Positions 18,458-27,154 of a stretch of DNA of 64,000 nucleotides are shown in pieces; position 1 is the stretch's first letter; each line of letters begins with the position of its first letter. Made by a program: the position numbers and the translations under genes. Location of the stretch: contig CBDAVS010000029.1 in the NCBI GenBank assembly GCA_965201085.1, positions 1-64,000 on the forward strand, in the 5' to 3' direction. The notes under the pieces are model-generated. The model made no database searches. It saw only the letters and a list, made by a program, of their open reading frames with translations, and was not told the DNA's origin. The stretch comes from JAPOUP01 sp965201085. Its GTDB lineage: Bacteria > Pseudomonadota > Alphaproteobacteria > Rhodobacterales > Rhodobacteraceae.

Positions 18458-19372
18458 GTGAACATTGTGAAGCCTGATCATAAGATATCCGAATTAGCCA
18501 AGCATAGGTTTGGCCAACAGCTTCGTCATCAAGGCGTGGGCGGCGTACACTATCTCGAACGCCCGGGAAGTGGCGCGACATTGGTCTTCCTTCACGGGAT
18601 CGGATCTAACTCGCGATCCTTTGCGCCGTTGTTTAAGATATTTCCTGACGGTTCGAGACTGATCGCTTGGGATGCTCCAGGCTATGGACCGTCGAAGCCG
18701 TTGGAGAAAGCTAAGCCATCCGTTCGGGACTACGCGACCGCGCTCGAACGGCTGTTCGACGGTCTCGGTCTGGAGGCGGTTCACATAATCGGGCATTCTC
18801 TGGGCACACTCATCGCAGTGGCGTTTGCATTGAAGGCGCCTGATCGGATCTCTTCGATCACGCTCGCGGCTTGTGCGCAGGGCTACGGGAGTGACGAGGG
18901 TGGAGCTCTGCCACCAAAGGCAGTGGAGCGCCTTCGGGATCTCAACAGGCTAGGGGTAGGTAAGTTTGCAGCGTTGCGTGCACCACATCTTGTTTTTGAC
19001 CCTAAGGTGAATCCGTCAATCGTGGCGTGTGTCCGGACGGAAATGGCACGGATCAACCCTGAAGGCTATACTCAGGCGGTTCACATGCTGGCTTCGGGAG
19101 ATCTTTCTTCAACGATTGCGCTGATTCGTCAGAGGCCAGCCTTCATAATTGGGGCCGAAGATCGGATCACTCCCCGCAATCAGACGGATTCCGCGATACA
19201 GGCCTGGCAGGCCGCACATGGTGAAACACCGGAATGCATACGGATCCCCTGTGCTGGGCATGCCGTTTACCTGCAGGCCCCGCAGGCTTTTGCCGACGCG
19301 CTGCTGAACCTTATCCCGGTATTGAGAATTGAGGCACCGGATCATTCCCAAGGAGAATTTCATGGCGGATAA
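18458..19372 (+). CDS. alpha/beta hydrolase
   Basis: 304 residues. The oxyanion strand (LVFLHGIGSNSRSF), nucleophile elbow GHSLG (VHIIGHSLGTLIAV), the acid in IGAEDRITP and the catalytic His in PCAGHAVYLQAP give a complete Ser-Asp-His triad. The layout is that of meta-cleavage-product hydrolases, haloalkane dehalogenase relatives and NicD-like enzymes. As first gene before an extradiol-type dioxygenase, a C-C or ester bond hydrolysis after ring opening is plausible. The start is a GTG two bases after the second operator with no visible ribosome site, so the mRNA may be nearly leaderless or the true start may be further in. The stop lies 11 bp inside the next gene's start. Confidence 0.8.
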   Translation: MNIVKPDHKISELAKHRFGQQLRHQGVGGVHYLERPGSGATLVFLHGIGSNSRSFAPLFKIFPDGSRLIAWDAPGYGPSKPLEKAKPSVRDYATALERLFDGLGLEAVHIIGHSLGTLIAVAFALKAPDRISSITLAACAQGYGSDEGGALPPKAVERLRDLNRLGVGKFAALRAPHLVFDPKVNPSIVACVRTEMARINPEGYTQAVHMLASGDLSSTIALIRQRPAFIIGAEDRITPRNQTDSAIQAWQAAHGETPECIRIPCAGHAVYLQAPQAFADALLNLIPVLRIEAPDHSQGEFHGG

Positions 19373-20270
19373 ACTTAGAATGGGGCATCTGCGCGGCATT
19401 GTGATGCGTGCGCCCGGTATGTCCGAAACAGCTGAATTCTACACCGATCTCTGGGGACTGAACTTCGCGCGCAAGGAGAACGGTATCGTCTATCTGCGCG
19501 GAACAGGACCTGAGCCGTTCATCTACGGCCTGAAGGACGATGATGTCTATGGCATCGAATACATCCATTTCGGCCAGCCGGATCGTGCGACAATCGACGC
19601 ATTCCATGAACAGGTGAAGGAATGCGGCGCGATTGTGCTCGGCGAACCCGCGCCCATCGACGGTCCGTTCGGCGGCTACGGCTTCGAAATTCTCGATCCC
19701 GACAACAGGCGGCTGCGCGTGACCGCCGATCTGAAAATGCGCGAGCCGGATGAGGTCTATTCCTATCCACGAAAGATTAGTCACGTGGTCGTGAACACCA
19801 CCGATTTGGAAGGCCGTCAGGCATGGTACGAGCGTGTGTTGGGCTTTCGTGCCAGCGACTATTCAGCCGACCAAATGGTGTTCCTGCGCTGTAGCACCGA
19901 CCATCATTCGATCGCGCTCGTCCGCAACAAGTACCCGGCCATCAACCACGTCGCCTTCGAAATGTCGGGTATCGACGATTATATGCGCGGAATCGGTCGG
20001 ATGAAGCAGAAGGGTCAGGTTCCGACTTGGGGCCCAGGGCGTCATGGACCGGGGAACAACCCGTTTGCGTATTTCGTATCGCCTTCGGGCTTCGTAATCG
20101 AATTCGTAGCCGAGCTGCAGCAGATCGACGAATCGACGCACAAGCCCAAAGTGTGGTCGAGGAACGATCCGGAAGCCATGGACCGGTGGATGACCGCCGG
20201 CCCCCCAACGCCCGCACAACGAACCGTGATGGCAGGTCGCCTCGATCCCGGATTTCCAATCAAGGGGTGA
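19362..20270 (+). CDS. VOC-family extradiol dioxygenase-like protein
   Basis: 302 residues with two vicinal-oxygen-chelate modules (MGHLRGIVMRAPGMSETAEF at the start and ISHVVVNTTDLEGRQAWYE near residue 143). Candidate metal ligands in the second module are His in SHVVVNT, His in INHVAFEM and Glu in GFVIEFVAELQ, the 2-His-1-carboxylate set of type I extradiol dioxygenases. The size and the ligand positions fit catechol 2,3-dioxygenase or 2,3-dihydroxybiphenyl dioxygenase relatives. The start at 19362 has AAGGAG 8 nt upstream. It would open an ortho-dihydroxylated ring. The cluster context (FAD monooxygenase, hydrolase) supports this, but the substrate is unknown. Confidence 0.8.
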   Translation: MADKLRMGHLRGIVMRAPGMSETAEFYTDLWGLNFARKENGIVYLRGTGPEPFIYGLKDDDVYGIEYIHFGQPDRATIDAFHEQVKECGAIVLGEPAPIDGPFGGYGFEILDPDNRRLRVTADLKMREPDEVYSYPRKISHVVVNTTDLEGRQAWYERVLGFRASDYSADQMVFLRCSTDHHSIALVRNKYPAINHVAFEMSGIDDYMRGIGRMKQKGQVPTWGPGRHGPGNNPFAYFVSPSGFVIEFVAELQQIDESTHKPKVWSRNDPEAMDRWMTAGPPTPAQRTVMAGRLDPGFPIKG

Positions 20271-20273
20271 ACA

Positions 20274-21065
20274 ATGGATCTGGGACTTCAGGACAAGACC
20301 ATTGTCGTGACGGGAGGGTCGTCCGGCATCGGACTGGCCACAGTTCGGGCGTTTCTCGATGATGGGGCGAATGTCGCGCTTTGCGCGCGCGGTGCCGATC
20401 GACTCAACACGGTGAGTGAAGAACTGAGCGAGCGATTTGGCGAGGCTCGGGTCTTCGCAGAAGCTCTCTCCGTTCTCGATGAAGGTGCGGTCGGAGCTTT
20501 TGCCGAAGAAGTGGGTGAGCGGTTCGGCGGGTGCGATGCTCTGGTGACCAATGCCGGACAGGGCCGCGTATCGACCTACGCCAACACGACGAACGCGGAT
20601 TGGCGAGAAGAACTTGAACTGAAGTTCTTCAGCCAACTCTATCCGATCCGCGCCTTTGAACCGCTCTTGGGGCAAAGCGAATGCGGCGCGGTCGTTGCCG
20701 TCAATTCGCTGCTTGCCTACCAGCCAGAGCCGCACATGGTTTGTACATCAGCGGCTCGGGCCGGTGTCCAGAACCTGCTAAAATCGTTGGCAGCCGAACT
20801 GGCCCCGAAGATCCGGGTCAATTCCATCCTTCTGGGTCTCGTGGACAGTAACCAATGGCAGAAGCGGTTCGAGGGGCGTGAAGATCAATCCCAAAGCCGT
20901 GATGACTGGTATGCCGGTCTTGCCTGCATGAAAAACATTCCCCTTGGCCGAATCGGTCGGGCCGAGGAAGCCGCCCGCGCACTCGTCTTTCTCGCCTCCC
21001 CGGCGGCCAGCTACATTACCGGTGCCCGACTTGAGATTTCGGGCGGCATATCCCGGTTCTTCTGA
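20274..21065 (+). CDS. SDR-family protein with altered active site
   Basis: 263 residues. The dinucleotide-binding glycine motif (VVTGGSSGIGLATVRAF) and the NAG motif (LVTNAGQG) are normal, and the C-terminal GRIGRAEEAARALVFLASPAASYITGA region is typical of short-chain dehydrogenases. At the active site the catalytic Ser is present (AVNSLLAYQPEP) but where YxxxK is expected the sequence reads MVCTSAARAGVQNLLKSL, so Tyr is replaced by Thr and Lys by Arg. This matches a known divergent SDR subgroup (BKR_like) from memory. Dehydrogenase activity should not be assumed. It begins 3 bp after the dioxygenase and is part of the same operon. Confidence 0.8.
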   Translation: MDLGLQDKTIVVTGGSSGIGLATVRAFLDDGANVALCARGADRLNTVSEELSERFGEARVFAEALSVLDEGAVGAFAEEVGERFGGCDALVTNAGQGRVSTYANTTNADWREELELKFFSQLYPIRAFEPLLGQSECGAVVAVNSLLAYQPEPHMVCTSAARAGVQNLLKSLAAELAPKIRVNSILLGLVDSNQWQKRFEGREDQSQSRDDWYAGLACMKNIPLGRIGRAEEAARALVFLASPAASYITGARLEISGGISRFF

Positions 21066-21092
21066 CATGCGTGATTTGAAGGACAAGTCGTA

Positions 21093-22745
21093 ATGACACA
21101 GACCGTGGGCCACCAAATCGCTGAGGGGCTTGCCGATGCTGGCGTCACGACGGTTTTTGGCGTGATTTCAATCCATAACATGCCGCTTCTCGATGCCGTC
21201 GCCGAACAGGGACGTATCCGTTTTTTTCCGGCGCGGGGAGAGGCGGGAGCGATGAACATGGCCGACGCGTTTTCTCGTGTGTCAGGCGAAATCGGAGTCG
21301 CGCTCACCTCTACCGGAACAGCAGCCGGAAACGCGGTGGGTGCACAGGCCGAGGCACTGACCGCCGGAAGCCGTGTTCTACACATTACAACTCAGGTGGA
21401 CCGTCAGTTTATGGACCGCGACCGGGCGGCCATCCATGATGTGCCCAGACAGCCAGAGATGCTCGGGAGCGTGTCGAAAGCGGTGTTTCGTGTCTGGGAT
21501 GAAATCGGTGCCGTCGGCATACTCACTGCGGCCCTCCGTGCCGCGGTGACACCACCCTCCGGGCCTGTCAGCATCGAGATTCCTGTTGATGTTCAACGCG
21601 CAACCGCAATTTGCGGTTCACGACTGTCTCCACCGGTTCCCGCACTGACCATACCCGACGCAAAGGCGATGGACCGACTGGCGGATCATGTGCGTGTCGC
21701 AAAGCGCCCCATGCTTTGGCTCGGTGGCGGAGCCCGAGGCGCTTATGCCGAGGCGAACGCTCTGGCCAATCTGGGATTTGGCATCGTCACATCGACCCAA
21801 GGGCGCGCCACCGTTCCCGAGGATCATCCCAGAAGCCTCGGTGCGTTCAACATGACCCCCGAAGCCGAGGCGATCTATTCGTCGTCCGATCTGATGATCG
21901 TTGTGGGCTCGCGCCTCCGCGGTAACGAAACCAGGAACAACCTGATGGCACTGCCTTCATCATTGTTTCAGGTCGATGCCGAGCCGACGCAGGTCGGCAG
22001 GAACTACCCCGTCGATGGGTTCATCTGTGCGGACGCGGCGTGTGTGCTGCAGGGATTGCTGGAGCGACTGCCGGATAATCTGGAAACCGACCCGAATTTC
22101 CAGCACGACATCGCTGTCGCCCGAACGAAGTCGGAAGGGGCCCTGCGTGGACGTCTCGGTCCATACCAGGTCATCGCGGATCACCTGCTTGCTCGGGTTC
22201 CGACCGGCAGGCATCCCTGGGTGCGGGACGTAACGATCTCAAATTCGACTTTCGGTAACCGGTACGTCCAGATCGCAGCGCCGAACCTCGGTGTACACGC
22301 CCTTGGCGGTGGGATCGGGCAGGGAATCGCGATGGCGATCGGCGCGGCCGTGGCATCGCCGGATGCCCGAACCATAGCGCTCGTCGGTGACGGAGGCTCA
22401 CAGCTTGGCATCGCCGAGTTGATCACCGCGGTCGATGAGGAACTTTCCATCACCTACCTCCTGATGAATGACGCGGCCTATGGTGTGATCCAGAACATTC
22501 AGGATGCGCAATACAACGGGCGCCGACACTACTCGAAACTGAAGACGCCGGATTTCGGCCTGCTATGCCAGTCAATCGGGATGACGCATCTCAAGGTGAC
22601 GAATATCGAGACGTTCGCGGACGCGTTCGATCGGTCTCTTGAACAAAACGGTCCGGTAATTGTCGAAGTCGACATGACCGCCGTAGGCCCTTTCGCCGAG
22701 TTGTTCGTGGGTCCGCCTGCCGGATCCGCGGGACAGTCGAAATGA
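21093..22745 (+). CDS. thiamine-diphosphate-dependent enzyme (acetolactate synthase/decarboxylase-like)
   Basis: 550 residues with three domains. The N-terminal domain shows FGVISIHNMPLLDAV and FFPARGEAGAMNMADAFSR, where the Glu that activates thiamine lies. The central domain shows RPMLWLGGGARGA. The C-terminal domain carries the GDG...N metal/diphosphate motif (ALVGDGGSQLGIAELITA ... YLLMNDAAYG). It is close to acetolactate synthase large subunits but lacks biosynthetic context and any small subunit, so a 2-oxoacid decarboxylase or carboligase acting in the catabolic pathway is more likely. Its stop overlaps the next start by ATGA, indicating translational coupling. Confidence 0.85.
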   Translation: MTQTVGHQIAEGLADAGVTTVFGVISIHNMPLLDAVAEQGRIRFFPARGEAGAMNMADAFSRVSGEIGVALTSTGTAAGNAVGAQAEALTAGSRVLHITTQVDRQFMDRDRAAIHDVPRQPEMLGSVSKAVFRVWDEIGAVGILTAALRAAVTPPSGPVSIEIPVDVQRATAICGSRLSPPVPALTIPDAKAMDRLADHVRVAKRPMLWLGGGARGAYAEANALANLGFGIVTSTQGRATVPEDHPRSLGAFNMTPEAEAIYSSSDLMIVVGSRLRGNETRNNLMALPSSLFQVDAEPTQVGRNYPVDGFICADAACVLQGLLERLPDNLETDPNFQHDIAVARTKSEGALRGRLGPYQVIADHLLARVPTGRHPWVRDVTISNSTFGNRYVQIAAPNLGVHALGGGIGQGIAMAIGAAVASPDARTIALVGDGGSQLGIAELITAVDEELSITYLLMNDAAYGVIQNIQDAQYNGRRHYSKLKTPDFGLLCQSIGMTHLKVTNIETFADAFDRSLEQNGPVIVEVDMTAVGPFAELFVGPPAGSAGQSK

Positions 22746-23560
22746 CGGCCCGCGTCGGCGTCATCGGCTTCGGTGCCATCGCGCAGTGGCTTGTTTCCAT
22801 ATTGATCGCTCAGGATCCTGCACCGCGGTTCTCGGTCCTGGTACGACCGGGCAGGGCGAGGACCGCTTGCGATGCGCTCTCGGACGTCGGCCTGCGGGAA
22901 GATGCGTTGATCACGAGTGACCTGAACAGATTTCTTGAAGGCCTACCGGTTTTCGTGGCAGAGTATGCCGGACATGGTGCCGTTACCGAACTCGCCGTTG
23001 CCATTCTTGAAAGAGGGGTCGATCTGGTCGTCTCTTCTGTCGGAGCGCTTGCCGATGCGGCGCTCCTTTACCGCCTGAGCACCGCACCCGCCGGAAATTC
23101 CGGACAAATTATCCTCCCGTCCGGTGCGGTCGGAGGTGTCGATCTCCTGGGTGCCGCTCGGTTTTTGGGGTTGACATCGGTTCGCTACACCGGTCGCAAC
23201 CCGCCGACAGCCTTGGCTAATACACCAGCCGATGAGGAATACGACCTGGAGAGGATCGGTGCTCCGATGATCATCTTCGAAGGCGCCGCGCCCGAGGCCG
23301 CGAAATCCTATCCCAAGAACGCCAATGTAGCGGCAACTCTTGCCCTCGCCGGACCGGGCATGGACCGCACTGCGGCTACTTTGGTCGCCGATCCGACGAT
23401 TTCTGAGAATGTGCATGAATTCAGCATCTCCTCACCAGCCATAGAAGCGACGTTTCGCCTTGTCGGCACGCGGTCCACCCTAAACCCGAAAACATCGCGG
23501 ACTACGGCTCTCAGCATCGCAAGAGCGGTACTGAACCGAAGGTCCGCGGTCGTCATCTGA
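22742..23560 (+). CDS. aspartate dehydrogenase-like protein (NadX family)
   Basis: 272 residues. An N-terminal Rossmann motif (VGVIGFGAIAQWLVS) and the central LPSGAVGGVDLLGAARF segment are the aspartate dehydrogenase/DUF108 signature. The C-terminal domain has NVHEFSISSPAIEATF and NPKTSRTTALSIARAVL, also typical. NadX enzymes interconvert L-aspartate and iminoaspartate. Here no NAD-biosynthesis genes (nadA, nadC) are nearby; instead it is tightly coupled to a ThDP enzyme and an aldehyde dehydrogenase. It may act on a catabolic amino or imino intermediate. Substrate is inferred, not shown. Confidence 0.8.
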   Translation: MTARVGVIGFGAIAQWLVSILIAQDPAPRFSVLVRPGRARTACDALSDVGLREDALITSDLNRFLEGLPVFVAEYAGHGAVTELAVAILERGVDLVVSSVGALADAALLYRLSTAPAGNSGQIILPSGAVGGVDLLGAARFLGLTSVRYTGRNPPTALANTPADEEYDLERIGAPMIIFEGAAPEAAKSYPKNANVAATLALAGPGMDRTAATLVADPTISENVHEFSISSPAIEATFRLVGTRSTLNPKTSRTTALSIARAVLNRRSAVVI

Positions 23561-23574
23561 GGAGACCTTACCCG

Positions 23575-25068
23575 ATGGGTCGGCAATTCCGAGATGATCG
23601 AATCTTTGCCGCCGGTGAATGGCGCAAGGGGAGAGGTGCCGAAATCAGGTCTAGTTTCGCCGCTGAGGGCACCGAGAATACAGTCATTTCCGGAGCGTCG
23701 GCGATAGATGTTGACGAAGCGATCGACCGGGCCAAGGATGCGCAGGCCAACCCTTTATGGCGCAGGCTGAAACCGCACGAAAGGGCGACGTATCTATACC
23801 GAATCTCTGAGGGAATTTCCGCCAACCTCGCTCGGATTGCATGGGTTCAAAGTTGCGATACCTCGAAGACGCTTAACGAGACGCGCGCTTTGGCTGCCTC
23901 CGCCGCTGCCACATTCCGCTATTTCGGTGCCGTTTTGGAAAGTTCCGACGAACGCCTTACGGTTCCACGCGGTGCCTTTCAGACAATATCCGTTCACGAA
24001 CCACTTGGAGTTGTCGCGGCGATTACGCCATGGAATTCACCCGTCGCCTCAGACGCCCAAAAGGTTGCCCCTGCACTCGCCGCGGGAAACGCGGTCATTC
24101 TGAAGCCCTCCAGTTGGTCGCCGCTTGTCAGCCTCGAACTGGCCCGCATCGTTGAAGAGGCCGGACTGCCCGTCGGACTGTTCTCGGTTTTACCGGGGTC
24201 AGGAAGGGAAGTCGGCAACCGATTGGTCGAACATCCAGATATCGACAGGGTTTCATTCACCGGTGGAACGTCTACGGGGCGACATATCGCCCGTGCGGCG
24301 GCAGAAAAACTTATGCCGGTGTCACTGGAACTCGGCGGGAAATCTCCGACGATCGTATTCGATGACTGCGATGAAGACCTTGCCATCGCAGGTATCCTCT
24401 TTGGGATCTTCTCATCGTCGGGTCAAAGCTGCGTCGCGGGCTCTCGGCTCTTCGTGCAGGGCGGCATATACGACCGATTCGTTGCGCGGCTGGTCGACGC
24501 AACGAAGAGACTGCGCATCGGGCACCCTTTCGACGAAGGCACACAGGTGTCGTCCCTCGTGCATCTCGATCATCGCGCTTCGGTCGAACAATATGTTGCC
24601 AAGGGTCTGGAAGATGGCGGCGAGGTCCTTGTAGGAGCGAGACGCCCCAACCTTCCTGAATACCCGACCGGTGCCTTCTACGAGCCGACGATCATTGCCG
24701 GTCTCACCAATGATGCCAGGATATGCCGTGAAGAGATATTCGGTCCGGTTCTCGTCGTTCTGCCCTTCAAGGAGGAAACCGATTTAATTGTGCAGGCCAA
24801 TGACAGTGACTATGGGCTCGCGTGCGGAATCTGGTCGAGGGACTATCCAAAATCCATGCGCGTCGGTCACGCTATCCGAGCCGGTACGGTATGGATAAAC
24901 ACCTATAAGCAGTTTTCGATCTCGACGCCGTTCGGTGGTGAAGGCGACAGCGGGATCGGTCGCGAAAAGGGACGCGGGGGACTCCGCGCATACCAACGGC
25001 AAAAATCGTTTTACACCGATCTGAGTGGCAAACCGAATCCATGGGCGAGGTGGCCCGCAGGTGAATGA
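23575..25068 (+). CDS. NAD(P)-dependent aldehyde dehydrogenase
   Basis: 497 residues, full length. The cofactor-binding Asn is in ITPWNSPVASDAQKVAPALAAGN, the general-base Glu in VSLELGGKSPTIVFDDCD, and the catalytic Cys in SSSGQSCVAGSRLFVQ; the late EEIFGPVLVVLPF and SPFGGEGDSGIGREKG-like segments (reading TPFGGEGDSGIGREKG) are also standard. It resembles 2-hydroxymuconic semialdehyde and betaine aldehyde dehydrogenases. It probably oxidises an aldehyde made by the ring-opening or decarboxylation steps of this cluster. Last gene of the hydrolase operon, 14 bp after nadX, and it converges on the iclR gene. Confidence 0.88.
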   Translation: MGRQFRDDRIFAAGEWRKGRGAEIRSSFAAEGTENTVISGASAIDVDEAIDRAKDAQANPLWRRLKPHERATYLYRISEGISANLARIAWVQSCDTSKTLNETRALAASAAATFRYFGAVLESSDERLTVPRGAFQTISVHEPLGVVAAITPWNSPVASDAQKVAPALAAGNAVILKPSSWSPLVSLELARIVEEAGLPVGLFSVLPGSGREVGNRLVEHPDIDRVSFTGGTSTGRHIARAAAEKLMPVSLELGGKSPTIVFDDCDEDLAIAGILFGIFSSSGQSCVAGSRLFVQGGIYDRFVARLVDATKRLRIGHPFDEGTQVSSLVHLDHRASVEQYVAKGLEDGGEVLVGARRPNLPEYPTGAFYEPTIIAGLTNDARICREEIFGPVLVVLPFKEETDLIVQANDSDYGLACGIWSRDYPKSMRVGHAIRAGTVWINTYKQFSISTPFGGEGDSGIGREKGRGGLRAYQRQKSFYTDLSGKPNPWARWPAGE

Positions 25069-25075
25069 CCGGTTA

Positions 25076-25873
25076 TCATCCTGAGTTCGGTGCGCTGAGC
25101 TGCGCGGAAACCTTCGATGCAGCCCTGCAGACGGCATCTCGGATATTTGCGCTGTCGTTCGGGGTGGAAAAGCGGTTGTCTGGACCTGATACGTTCAGAG
25201 CCCCGACTACGGAACCGCTGTGATCGAAAACCGCCGCACCGCAGGATCCAATTCCAGCTTCGTAGTTGCCCACGCTCCAGGCATACCCCTTCGCTTTATC
25301 CTTGACCGCCTGAGCGATGACGGCATCTACCGTCGTAGGCGTTTTGGCCGTCACCGCCTCAGGCGTTGTTCCTTCGAAGAGTACGGCGATGCTGTTGGCG
25401 TCCATCTCGGCCAGAATTGCCCGTCCGATCGAGGACGCATGCGCCGGTAGCCGGGCGCCGACATGAATGTTACTGACAAGGTGCGAGTTTGGAGCGACGC
25501 GGCTCAGGTACACGATGTCCGTCCTATCCAAAATACCAATATGCGCCGACATGGCTGTTTCTTCGCAAAGAAGCTGAAGCACTGGCTGGCAAGTTCGAAC
25601 GAGGTCGCGACCGGCGATTGCCTGGGCTCCCAGAGTGACCAGTCCAACGCCGAGACGGAACCCCGTGCCTTCCGTCACCTCTTCGATGAATCGCTGTTCA
25701 AGAAGCGTGTGGATCAAACGGATCAGCGTGGTGCGATTGATTCCCAGCTCACTTGAGGCGGTGCTCAGGTTCCGACATGTGTTTCCATTGCCGATATAGC
25801 GTAGCAGTTTGATGGCCCGTTCAACCGGTGGAACAGAGTAAGCCTTCAGGTCGGGTTTGCGTCGCAAGTCCAT
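25076..25873 (-). CDS. IclR-family transcriptional regulator (cluster A)
   Basis: About 265 residues. The N-terminal winged helix (VERAIKLLRYIGNGNTCRNLSTASSELGINRTTLIRLIHTL) is followed by an IclR effector domain with VYLSRVAPNSHLVSNIHVGARLPAHASSIGRAILA and AAVFDHSGSVVGALNVSGP. The start at 25873 has GGAG upstream; an 80-codon longer open frame runs through the operator region and lacks similarity. The gene is divergent from the monooxygenase, and the shared intergenic region holds a 21-bp palindrome. That motif recurs before the hydrolase operon, so this protein is the best candidate regulator of both. Confidence 0.87.
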   Translation of the reverse strand: MDLRRKPDLKAYSVPPVERAIKLLRYIGNGNTCRNLSTASSELGINRTTLIRLIHTLLEQRFIEEVTEGTGFRLGVGLVTLGAQAIAGRDLVRTCQPVLQLLCEETAMSAHIGILDRTDIVYLSRVAPNSHLVSNIHVGARLPAHASSIGRAILAEMDANSIAVLFEGTTPEAVTAKTPTTVDAVIAQAVKDKAKGYAWSVGNYEAGIGSCGAAVFDHSGSVVGALNVSGPDNRFSTPNDSANIRDAVCRAASKVSAQLSAPNSG

Positions 25874-25925
25874 TCCCACATCTCCGCTGGCATCGACCAC
25901 ACGTAACCACGACCGAACAAAACAG

Positions 25926-25954
25926 TTGACCGAAAGCTCGGTTGCGATTACATA
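25926..25954 (+). promoter_or_regulatory. putative promoter of monooxygenase-TRAP operon
   Basis: TTGACC (25926-25931) followed after 17 nt by TACATA (25949-25954). The -10 runs directly into the operator palindrome, so an IclR-type regulator bound there would affect initiation. Confidence 0.45.
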
Positions 25955-25973
25955 TTGAACAATATGTTCAATA
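25953..25973. promoter_or_regulatory. IclR-type operator palindrome
   Basis: TATTGAACA-ATA-TGTTCAATA is a perfect 9-bp-arm palindrome. Its core TTGAAC-N5-GTTCAA is the same as at 18438-18456. A further half-site (GAACA) follows at 25976-25980. It lies between the divergent IclR and monooxygenase genes. Confidence 0.75.
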
Positions 25974-26001
25974 TCGAACATTAATAGTCGGATGAACTGT
26001 C

Positions 26002-27132
26002 TTGTCGAGCCTGAAAATCGCAATCTGTGGGGGTGGTATAGGCGGTCTGTCCGCGGCGCTCGCTTTGCAGCGGGTTGGTCACGAAGTGTCCGTGTTTGAA
26101 AAGACCGGCGCATTCAATCGCGTCGGCGCCGATATAAATCTGACGCCCAATGCGGTTTTCGCCGTCGACGGGTTGGGAGTAGGCGAAATACTCCGCCGGA
26201 CAGCTGCGCGTCCAACTTTCCGAATCAGCCGAGATGGCGAATCCGGTGAGGAAACATCGCGTCTCCCGATGAGCTCGGTCGCCGAGCAAAAATACGGAGC
26301 ACCACAACTGACCATACACCGGGCCGATCTTCTGGAAGCGCTCAGGGACCACCTCCCCGCCGCAACACTTCAACTCGGTAGAGCTGTGGCGGGCATTGAA
26401 ACCGACGGGTGCCCTGCGACCATTCGGTTTGAGAATGGCACGGAGGAGAGCTTCGATCTTGTCGTTGGAGCGGACGGCATTCATTCAGCGGTGCGAACGG
26501 CGCTTTGGGGTGCCGACCATCCAAGATACACCGGCATGGTGTCTTACCGAGGGGTTTTTCCGCGCGACACCGCGCCCGACCTTCCAGACCTTGACTCCTT
26601 CACCAAGTGGTGGGGAGAGGTTCCGGAGAAACAGATCGTTGTGTTCCCTCTGACGGGCGGCAGGGAAATTTTCGTGTTTTCGACACTTTTCCAGCCGGAA
26701 TGGTCGGAAGAGGGCTGGACGTTGCCCGGTGACGTGGGAGACCTCCGCACGGCCTACGCCAACTTTCATGGCGACGCCCGCACTATCCTTGATTGCGTGA
26801 CCGAGGTGACCCGGTCCGCTCTGCACGTACGCGATCCGATGCCACGATGGGCAAAGGGGCGTACAACGCTTTTGGGCGATGCAGCGCATCCGATGGCGCC
26901 GTTCATGGCGCAAGGCGCCTGCATGGCTATCGAAGATGCGGTCGTTCTGGGGCGCGCATTGGACGGAGTCGGGGCAGGGCGCGTAGCCGCCGCTCTGGCC
27001 TGCTATGAGGAAGAACGCAAACCCCGCACCGCCCGTATCCAGGAAAGCTCGCTCGCCAACGAATGGCTGAAACAGGGTTCGAACGCCGATTGGGTTTACG
27101 GCTACGATGCCTGGAACACACCACTGAATTAA
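26002..27132 (+). CDS. FAD-dependent aromatic monooxygenase
   Basis: 376 residues of the class A flavoprotein hydroxylase family. The FAD site IAICGGGIGGLSAALALQRVG opens the protein, the DG motif is LVVGADGIHSAVR, and the second FAD motif is TTLLGDAAHPMAPFMAQGACMAIEDA. Length and motif context resemble salicylate hydroxylase and 6-hydroxynicotinate 3-monooxygenase. It should hydroxylate, possibly with decarboxylation, an aromatic or pyridine carboxylate. The start codon is TTG about 30 bp after the operator with no obvious ribosome site. The gene is followed 22 bp later by dctP, so substrate uptake and first attack are co-transcribed. Confidence 0.87.
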   Translation: MSSLKIAICGGGIGGLSAALALQRVGHEVSVFEKTGAFNRVGADINLTPNAVFAVDGLGVGEILRRTAARPTFRISRDGESGEETSRLPMSSVAEQKYGAPQLTIHRADLLEALRDHLPAATLQLGRAVAGIETDGCPATIRFENGTEESFDLVVGADGIHSAVRTALWGADHPRYTGMVSYRGVFPRDTAPDLPDLDSFTKWWGEVPEKQIVVFPLTGGREIFVFSTLFQPEWSEEGWTLPGDVGDLRTAYANFHGDARTILDCVTEVTRSALHVRDPMPRWAKGRTTLLGDAAHPMAPFMAQGACMAIEDAVVLGRALDGVGAGRVAAALACYEEERKPRTARIQESSLANEWLKQGSNADWVYGYDAWNTPLN

Positions 27133-27154
27133 TCCGCGAAAACAGGGAGAAACC

